From Rhizophagus irregularis (taxonomy: Eukaryota > Glomeromycota > Glomeromycetes > Glomerales > Glomeraceae): DNA of 64,000 nt. Location: assembly GCF_026210795.1 (NCBI RefSeq), contig NC_089456.1, forward strand, positions 1,180,501 through 1,244,500, read 5' to 3'. Both the position numbers and the translations under genes were made by a program. Numbering within the stretch: the first letter of the stretch is position 1; every line of letters starts with the position of its first letter. Below the pieces are notes generated by a model. The model was not told the DNA's origin. It worked only from the letters and a program-made list of their open reading frames with translations, and ran no database searches. Below, piece by piece: positions 55,684 to 64,000 of this stretch.

Positions 55684-57602
55684 ATGACAAGTTCTATCAT
55701 TACGGATATTATTCTTGACCTTCCCTTCGATGATATTGAAAAAGCAGGCCTACTCAGTTTTTTCACTGACAGAGATGCAAGTAAAGTAGAAGCGGTTCTT
55801 TCAAAAATCACGAAAAACGAAATTAAAGCTGAATATTTAAGGAAATATGTTAAATCAAATGGTAAGCCTTTGCGCTGTAGTAATTGGTCATGACGCGTCA
55901 CAATTTCTTGTCCGGTAACTAACTATGCCTTTTTTTTGGTCTCCTAACCCAATTTAGACTATGAACATCCAGGTAAGCCTTTGCGCCGTAATGATTGGTC
56001 AACTCGAACGTGACGCATAACCTATCATATTTCTTTTATTACACACAATTAGATCAAAAATTATTTAGAAAGAGAAAACTCAATAATTCATTTATATCAA
56101 CCGAAGGACCGATCTTTCATTTCAGTGGCAGGCTAGCTCTTCCAATATATGAACGAGAGATATTCAATACAGTAAACATTGGAATTCATGAAGAAAAATC
56201 GTTTGTAATACATGGTCCGTATCAAAGCGGAAAAACGTCTTTTTTAATTGCACTTGAAAAGATGCTACGTAATCAACACTTAAATGTTGTGCGTTTTGAT
56301 ATGACGGATGTAAAAGGACATATACTTCAGTATGGAGCACGGGCTGGGTTTTTCCGTTATTTGTCACGACATCTCTTTAGGGAAACCGTTGACGAATTAT
56401 ATTTTGACAAATATTTGAATGAACTTAAAGATCGTTTGTATCTCCTGGTAGATGAATTCCAGTATATATTCGAATCTAAGGATCTTTACGATGCATCAAG
56501 TGATTTCTTCAGGTCGCTCTCTTCCAAAAATGTAACCTATGTTTGTGTAGGTACCTTTAAAGTCGTAGATTTGTTGAGCGATGATAATCCATTAGGTTCT
56601 CCTTACAACAAGGCCACTTTCATCCCGATGCCATTCTTTACAACTGAAGAGTTGGGTAAACTCTTCCGTTTGTACAGTGAATTTTTTGATGAGATCATCC
56701 CGATCGATATACAGTCAGTCATCATGCACGAATCCTTTGGACATCCGGCGTCCTTTATGATCTTATTAAAGCTCTATCATGATCATCGGACGTATTCACC
56801 GATCGAATGGAACCGTTTATTAAAAGAAAATTTGGAAAGTTATCTAAATGGGACGCATATTAAAATTATAAGGGCATTGCGAATGATGAAATCAACAGAT
56901 CTAGCACATGTTCGTGATCTCACAGCAATCAAAAACGAATATTGGAAAGTAGATCTATCAGACCTCAATGAGATTGACAAGTATCTACTTAATATTGGCA
57001 TTCTTGTACCATTAACAAAAGATAGAGGATCTAATAGAATTTCTTTCACGAGTAACGTTATTTTTCGTGTTGTCTTTCGGGAGGTTTGGCCAAAGCCGAA
57101 TTCTTTGCAAATACAAGATGTGAAAGACCCTCTCTCTCTGTTAGTACGTGCACTACAAAATATTACACCGACCACAATCATAAACGAAAGAATAAGAAAT
57201 CTGCATGGACCGTCTGAAAAAGCTTTCCAAGCAGCAGTTTTCTGTGTTATGAATGAACTGCTTCCAACTTCAATGGATTGTTTATTTGAAGTAAGAATAC
57301 GAGAGCATGAGGCACTTGATCTAATGGTGATTCAAGATAATAACGATTGGTGCGGATACGAGTTTAAAGTTGAAAAAATATTTTCGGCTCAGTTTAAAGA
57401 TCCGGTAAAACAGGCCAAAAGATATGCTGAGTATTTTAGAATGAACATATACTTGGTTAATTTCTACCATGATGGTGGATCAACTCCAGCTGTGGTTAAT
57501 GTTCCGAAAGACGTCACTTTAGTGAATGTAAAGTACAATGCGGAATGCACAAAATTTACTATTAACACGATTGATAACGAGATATCGATCAACGTCTCAT
57601 GA
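55684..57602 (+). CDS. Crinkler-type P-loop NTPase with PD-(D/E)XK nuclease domain
   Basis: Exons 55684-55861, 55958-55972 (15 nt) and 56053-57602 encode 580 residues, all phase 1. Residues 1-64 are a short helical lead lacking the usual LFLAK-like header. The NTPase carries Walker A GPYQSGKTS near 119-127 and Walker B LYLLVDEF at 193-200, as in STAND/AAA-type ATPases. A nuclease domain follows with ALDLMV (D487) and YEFKVEK (E501, K503), the PD-(D/E)XK core, and a VKQAKRYAEYF helix. NTPase plus this nuclease is a recurrent Crinkler C-terminal pair, thought to act on nucleic acids of another cell or of mobile DNA. The reading frame is intact. It is the only full-length member of the island. 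Confidence 0.85.
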
Positions 57603-58084
57603 TTATAAACAAACATTCTGTTGGCTGTGCTGTTTATATTTTTATGTATGATATGTAACAATATGTAATAGTAATAAAAATTCTACATTAAGATAGTTAC
57701 AGATAAATGAAAAGTATAGAAATACTATATCGATTTTTTTTTATGTGATTATAAATTTTATTATCTAATAAAAATGGCTAACCCGCTTAATTTAGTTGTT
57801 GTATTTTAGCGGTGCCAGCACTTCAGAACATGTATATGTGAGGCATCAATTATAACTGGCTAGCAGAAAATCATGCACACAATAACAAGAGAAACTTCGG
57901 GAAGAAAATACAAATGATATTAACTATAGATATAATACGAACCACTTTACTGGAGAAGAAATTTTTAGTTCTAGCTATGTAAGTTTTATGATCTATTCGC
58001 TTTGCTGATAGAATATCATATTACTTAGCCGACTTTGATCTTGTTTTAATTAGACGACCAAAGCCTATGAGAAGGGACTAAAAA
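57603..58084. other. 3' flank of the NTPase-nuclease gene up to block breakpoint
   Basis: No gene. Sequence shared with other blocks starts at about 58085-58092; what lies left of that has no copy in the window. Confidence 0.5.
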
Positions 58085-59663
58085 TAAGAGGAGCTTTGTT
58101 ATTACATAAAATTTTATGATACAATTATTAACTGTTAAGAAAAAGAAATACAGAAATACTTAAATTTCATTTTTAATACATTTTTTGACGTAATTTGGAG
58201 TTACATCTTGCATGCATAAAGTTTTCGATAAGAAAGAGTAAACCTAAAGTTTATTACAAACATGCAAAAAATATTGACCAATGTTGTAAAGATTAAAGAT
58301 TTTCCATTTTAAAGATAGACGTTCCGCAGTTTTCCATAATAATTAGTTTAATTGCAAAATACTGATTTAAGATAAATTACGGAATGATAGGATAAAAATT
58401 GCCCTTAAAGTTAATAAATGATTGTTATGTGTTGTACAAATTCTAAAAAAAAATATCCTTGTTTTGAAAAAATGGATTTGTATCCCACAAACATTAAAGT
58501 TCCCGGCTATTAAGAAGAACGGGTAATTTGTGTTTATTTACTTGACTATGATCAACCAATAGTATTTGAAAGAATGAGCATGATCGAAAGTTTGAAGAAC
58601 AAGGACGAAAAAAAAATTTTAATTTAATAAAGAATATTCATGTAATATATTCAGTAATAAAAACCAATAGAACATTCTTTTTCCGATCGATAAATCGGGA
58701 TATCGGATATGTGATTTTTTTACAGGGAAAGTGAATTTCTCTTTAAATTTACTCAAATTAATTAACTTGAATTAAGAATAAAAATATAAAAATATTTGCT
58801 TGTAATTAAAAAATTCGTCATAACTAAAAAGTTCGCTACGAGCGAAAAAAATTATTTTACATGTGCAGTTTAAAAAGTTCGCTACGAGCGAAAAAAAAAA
58901 TATTTAACATGTGCAGTTTACACTTTATAAAATTTACTTCGCTGAATAGTATTTCATTGAAGGTCCCATTGTATCAATAATTCAATTTGATAAACTGCGC
59001 TATGTATCACTTTTATAATTGTATTTGTAAAGTACAATAATATTAAAGTTTAGCAATAATAAATTGACAATAACTGATTAGATTGGGAATATCAATATCT
59101 TATCTATAAACGACTCAATATCTCATCCATCTGGCGCTTTTTAGTGACTAAAAGAATTGACCATTTTGGGCTTCAAAAATCCGTAATTTGAGCCACAATA
59201 CGGTTTATAGTTGACAGGGGATAACATACTAATGTATCGTAACTTAATATCACGTTACAGAATTTTTAATTATTTTTTCGTTACAAGTTATCATTTTTAG
59301 ATTTTATAAAAAAAAAAAAGGTTCCAAGTATGTCGTAATGGTATTATCCGCAGATACCAATTCACTGTGATCAAAGAAAATACAAAATATGCGGAAATTA
59401 GAACAAACCAGTTTATTTATTCAACTCGATGCCTTTCAAACAGTACAAATATATACATAATACACGAAAATCAGGGAAGGGGATAATTTTATAAATTATT
59501 TATTTAAACAGTTTTATAAGTTGAGCTCTATTGATTATAATTAGTACGACACGACGCAAAAGTCAACCATAAAGGCTCGTTCGTGTAAGGAATACATGGC
59601 AGAGAAAAGGGATAAAAAAAAAGTTAATATTATCGAAAATAAACCTAATAGGTTTAGTTGAAA
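58085..59663. other. Duplicated block lacking its secreted-protein gene
   Basis: Collinear with 46490-48079 and 62560-64000, but the promoter motif and the secreted-protein gene that should lie at the left are absent. The block abuts the Crinkler island instead. Confidence 0.65.
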
Positions 59664-60283
59664 ATGGAAATATACGCCCCTTCTAAAAACGAAAATGTGT
59701 CACCGCGACAAAATATATTTGAATTAATCGTAGATATGAGGTTATCAAATTTAGAACCACTAAAAGGGGAAAGTGAATCTTTGAAACAAATGTTTGGTAT
59801 GTAAATTTAAGAAAAATTTAAAAAATATAGATATTTACCGATAATTCTAATTTCAAATTTTATTGAATTTAGATTTGATTGATGATGAAAATCTTCCTTC
59901 AAATGAATCTCCACATAATACATTTCTTCCAGTAGGATTTCAAATAACGAAAGAAACATTAGGATACCTTGATGTAGAAAATTTTAATATCCGTAAATTT
60001 AACTTACAAACCCATTTATAAATTTATTACAAAATCAGAGAAATTATGGCAAGAATTGTACAAAAAATTATCACCAGGATCTAGATAGTTCTATAATAAA
60101 AAGGAAAAGGAATGGGAATGAAGAGATAGAAGAGGAGGAAGATACGGACGATGATGCAAATGGCAGTATGAATTTCATTGAAAAATGGCGACAAATGGGA
60201 TTAAATGGAAAACTTATATACAAGATATAACTAATCAGAAAAAGAGATCATTTGAAGATTCACCAAAATCCATAAAAAATATT
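59664..60283 (+). pseudogene. F-box-like gene remnant, third copy
   Basis: MEIYAPSKNENVSPRQNIF starts the first exon. A GTATGT donor lies near 59800 and an acceptor near 59872, followed by LIDDENLPSNES. The F-box-like part (LPVGFQITKETLGYLDVE) then shifts frame at an extra T near 59980. Distal fragments KLWQELYKKL (LW.LY context of F-box proteins) and KKRSFEDSPK are in different frames. It is better preserved at the exon 1 junction than the 48-kb copy. Not functional. Confidence 0.62.
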
Positions 60284-60438
60284 ATCGCAATTTCTTTTAA
60301 AATTCTTTTTTTCTTATAAAAAAAAAACAACAAGCTCAATTTGACTTTTGTCTAGATGAAGAAGAAAAAGGAGTTGAAGAAGAAGGAGCTGAAGAAGAAT
60401 GTAGTGGAGGTGGAGGAACAGTTAGTGTTGTTAAGTAC

Positions 60439-60665
60439 AAGTCAAACCGAACCAAGCCAAACCGGACCGATGGGGTCGACTTGGTTTGACTTGAAGATTT
60501 TGAGTCATGGTCCGGTTCGGTCAGTCAAGTTGATGGGGTCAAACCGATGGGGTTGATGGGGTCAATAGGCAAGTTGATGGGACCGATGGAAAGTCAATGG
60601 GACCGATATTAATGACCCCATCAGTTCAACTTGGAGGTCCAAGTCAATCGGTTTGGTTTGACTTT
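60439..60665. mobile_element. Fold-back repeat with GACCGATGGGGTC words
   Basis: The ends are AAGTCAAACCGAACC and its near-complement, GGTTTGGTTTGACTT. Inside, GGACCGATGGGGTC and GTTGATGGGGTCAA recur many times. It is strongly G+C-rich against its surroundings and interrupts the tail of the F-box block. Confidence 0.6.
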
Positions 60666-61131
60666 GGCTCCAAGTTGGACCATTGCAAAAACTATAATAG
60701 GAGTACAAATTGTTAAAATTGAAATTGATAAAAATGATGGTTCTAAATTTATAAGATATAATAAAATCAAATTTGTTATTAAAAATATAATTGTCCATGT
60801 TAATGTTGAAATTTTAGACACATCATTTTCTTTTTTTTAAAAAAAAATTTGTAAAAGAAAAATGTATAAACATTAAGAAAAATGTATACACGAAAAAAAG
60901 TATCTGATTGTGTGACACTATCAAAATTGCTGCGGTACATGTCAGTGTCGACGGTAAATACGGTCATAAATAATGTTAAAATAAATAAACAAAAAATTTT
61001 AAAATTTTGTTTATTTTTTTTTATTTATTGGTAGTCTCTATAATGTTTATTCTATTTATTGTTAAAATTAAATAGGAAACGTAATAATTCGTAATAATTA
61101 ATAAACGTTCTTTAACTATAATATATTATTA
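60666..61131. other. Spacer before copy D, kinase gene absent
   Basis: About 60965-61131 matches the 3' spacer of copy C (45035-45145), but no kinase-related sequence precedes it. Nothing else recognised. Confidence 0.5.
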
Positions 61132-62143
61132 TTACATAAATGTTGTATAAATAAATCCTACAAGACTAATTAAAATAATTCCAAAATAATTATAAAATTG
61201 ATTAGTAAGTTTCTGACCATCAGATTTAGCGCTACTGGCAATATTAGGACATTGATTTTCAAATACTTGTAATGATTGTTGTGTTTCACCAACAAACTTT
61301 TGTAAATTAGGAGTATCAGGAGGATGAGATGATAGATAACTTTTGATATTATTATAAGATTGTTTTGAACATTCATCACATTGTAAATTAGCAAAAGGAT
61401 TCGTATTTGGAGGTTGAGATTGAGCTTGTTTTGCTTGTTTATCAAAATTTTTAACACCACAATATTCTAAAAAAAAAATATTATTAAAAGAGATAATAAT
61501 TTGTTAAAAAAACCAAATATTGTGTATATATATGTAAATGATATTATATTATACTTAATAACTTACCGCCATTTACTTTCAAACACGAAATTTCTCTTAT
61601 AGGATTAGCCAAATAAAAAGAAAGCATAAGTGATTCAGCTTCAAGTCCGACAATATTAGCACTAGTAGGAGCGGGTCCCTTGCCAGTTCCAGGAGTTCCT
61701 TTAGAAGAAAGATATTGATTCAATTCTGCATCACAAGCTTTATCAATCTCAGTATAAGCATTTTTAGCATCCGATTCACTACATGTATTATTTGCGGTAT
61801 CAGCGCAAGTTTTATCTAAAGCATCTTTTACACTTGCTGAGTCTATTTTAGGAGTATCAGGAGTACCAGGGGTACTAGGAGTAGCGGGAGTAGCAGAACT
61901 ACTTTCAAATAAATGATAAGTAAAAATACTAGTAAACAAACATTTGTTAGAAGGTGGCTTTTTGTTTACAAAGGATGATGCATCACTTCCACCATTTTTA
62001 AAAATTGCTTGTTGACATGGTGTACATGTCGTGCCTTGTAAAGCGAAATTTTGTTCACAAGTAGTTGCTGGAAGTGTTTGATCCTGAGCGTAAGCGAAAA
62101 GGATTAATACGTTTAAAAATATGAAAAAACTAAAAGTTTTCAT
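61132..62143 (-). CDS. Secreted Cys-rich protein with C-terminal hydrophobic tail, copy D
   Basis: Exons 62143-61567 and 61466-61132 encode 303 residues. It is very close to copy C: same signal peptide type (MKTFSFFIFLNVLILFAYA), CTPCQQA, Thr-Pro linker and ending GFIYTTFM. One conserved position differs, CADTANNTC in place of CADTANNAC, along with scattered substitutions in the exon 1 end (ANPIREISC). Exon 2 has KNFDKQAKQAQ instead of KEFEQAKQAQ. Its preservation beside a degraded block suggests selection. Function unknown. Confidence 0.87.
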
Positions 62144-62230
62144 TGTTTCTATATTATAAGTACAATAAGGAATATTTATTAAAGGTAAATGTTATCAGTT
62201 ATTGTGAATGGTTTTTTTTTTAAAAAAAAA

Positions 62231-62260
62231 GACAGACTAAAAAATTCGATCTTTTTATAA
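62231..62260 (-). promoter_or_regulatory. Conserved TATA-containing promoter motif, copy D
   Basis: GACAGACTAAAAAATTCG then ATCTTTTTATAA, one substitution from copies A and C, about 90-115 bp before the ATG. Confidence 0.65.
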
Positions 62261-64000
62261 ATTCGTATGTATAACTTGATTCTTTATGAATTTAATTTAA
62301 TTTGTGCTTTTCAATCAGGAAAATTATGAAATATGAGGGACGTAACACGAATTATTATTACGATTGTTGAATAAAAAAAGAAAGAAATGAATAAAGAAAA
62401 AAAAACATTAAAATGAAAATAGTAATAATAATATAATAAAAATAGAATAAATAGATAACAGATAAGAATTATTATAGGTACCGGAACTGAAAGAACGTAA
62501 AGAACGTACTTTCTTTATTAATTGTGATCTATTTTCAAGTTTATTACATAAAATTTTGTAATACAATTATTAAGAAAAAGAAATAATTAAATTTCATTTT
62601 TAATACATTTTTTGACGTAATTTGGAGTTACATCTTGCATGCATAAAGTTTTTGATAAGAAAGAGTAAACCTAAAGGTTATTACAAACATGCACCAATGT
62701 TATAAGGTTTTTCCATTTTAAAGATAGATACTGAATACTGATACATACGTTCCGCAGTTTTTACCTAGTAATTAGTTTAATTGCAAAATACTGATTTAAG
62801 ATAAATTACGGAAATGATAGGACAAAAATTGCCCTTAAAAGTTAATAAATGATTGTTATGTGTTGTACAAATTCTAAAAAAAAAATATCCTTGTTTGAAA
62901 AAATGGATTTGTATCCCACAAACATTAAAGTTCCCGGTTATTAAGAAGAACGGGTAATTTGTGTTTATTTACTTGACTATGATCAACCAATAGTATTTGA
63001 AAAGAAAGAGCATGATCGAAAGTTTCATGAAGAACAAGGGCGAAAAAAAAAAAAATTAATTTAATAAAGAATATTCATGTAATATATTCAGTAATATATT
63101 CAAAAATCAATAGAACATTCTTTCTCCGATCGATAAATCGGGATATCGGATATGTGATTTTTTTTATAGAGAAAGTGAATTTCTCTTTAAATTTTATCTA
63201 CTCAAATTAATTAACTTGAATTAAGGATAAAATTTTTTGCTTGTAATTAAAAAATTCGTCATAACTAAAAAGTTCGCTACGAGCGATAAAAAATTAATTT
63301 ACATGTGCAGTTTAAAAAGTTCGCTACGAGCGAAAAAAAAATTATTTTACATGCGCAGTTTCTTTATAAATTTTACTTCGCTGAATAGTATTTAATATGT
63401 ATGTACTACATTGTAGGTCAGGTCCCATTTGTACAATTTGATAAACTGCGCTATGTATCACTTTTATAATCATAATTGTATTCAATAATAAATAATATTA
63501 AAAACCGAACAATAATATAATTGACAATAACTGATTAGATTTGGAATATCTTATCTATAAACGACTCAATGTCTCAGCCATCTGGCGCTTTTCAATAAAG
63601 AAATTGACCGATTTTGGGCTTCAAAAATCCGTAATTTGAGCTTCAATACGGGTTATAGTTGACAGGATAACATAATAACATAATAATGTATTGTAAGTTA
63701 CGGAATTTTTTTAATTAATTTTTCGTTTTTAGATTTTATAAAAAAAAAAAAAAAGGTTCCAAGTATATCGTAATCAAAATCCGTGATATTATCCGCGGAT
63801 ACCAATTCACTGTGATCGACCTATTTGTTAAAGAAAATACAAAATATGAACAAACAGTTTATTCAACTCAATGCGGGATTAGAACAAACCAGTTTTATTC
63901 AACTCAATATGCGGGATTCAACTCGATGCCTTTCAAACAATACAAATATATACACAATACACGAAAATCAGGGAGGAGGATAAATTATTTATTTAAACAG
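62261..64000. other. Upstream duplicated block of copy D, runs off the window
   Basis: No gene within the window. Collinear with 46300-47880 and 58090-59500, so an F-box-like remnant is expected just beyond 64000. Confidence 0.65.

Overview
The window is about three-quarters A+T, has short GT-AG introns, and is crowded with decayed transposons. It encodes Crinkler-type proteins, Kex2-processed secreted repeats and lineage-specific secreted Cys proteins. Together these point to a filamentous early-diverging fungus, most likely an arbuscular mycorrhizal species (Glomeromycotina, Rhizophagus-like). That assignment is inference from content; no marker gene such as rRNA is present.

Layout. (1) 1-9.2 kb and 43.4-64 kb carry diverged copies of one duplicated block. 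The block contains a two-exon secreted Cys-rich protein gene (four copies, all on the minus strand, sharing a TATA-proximal motif), a deoxynucleoside kinase gene (one intact copy at 43.5 kb, two decayed at 0.7 and 4.2 kb), and an F-box-like pseudogene (three copies). (2) 11.9-13.0 kb holds a spliced gene for a secreted precursor of seven Kex2-bounded repeats, hidden because its main exon has no in-frame ATG. (3) 13.7-15.2 kb is a fold-back element filled with a ~182-bp satellite. (4) 18.7-19.7 kb holds a more distant secreted protein with the same architecture as the four-copy family. (5) 22.36-39.50 kb is a four-component transposon nest: a two-gene DNA element flanked by an 8-bp direct repeat, interrupted by a complete Ty3/gypsy-type LTR retrotransposon (23515-34553, LTRs indistinguishable by eye, 4-bp target duplication), a ~470-bp fold-back MITE, and a 1310-bp Tc1 element. 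(6) 50.7-57.6 kb is a visibly more G+C-rich island. It has a broken Crinkler with nuclease tail, a broken RING gene, a Crinkler header-only gene, a zinc-finger fragment, a small spliced gene, and an intact Crinkler-type P-loop NTPase/PD-(D/E)XK nuclease gene with a 15-nt micro-exon.

Most interesting. The LTR retrotransposon carries a P-loop (deoxy)nucleoside/nucleotide-kinase-like domain fused directly after RNase H, at the point in the pol order where non-primate lentiviruses carry dUTPase. It also has a ~455-residue extension ahead of Gag and several in-frame stops despite being young. A stand-alone deoxynucleoside kinase with decaying paralogues lies 9 kb outside the element, so the window shows two independent nucleotide-kinase stories. 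The Kex2 repeat precursor is the best candidate for an undescribed secreted peptide system. No tRNA, rRNA or CRISPR array was recognised.
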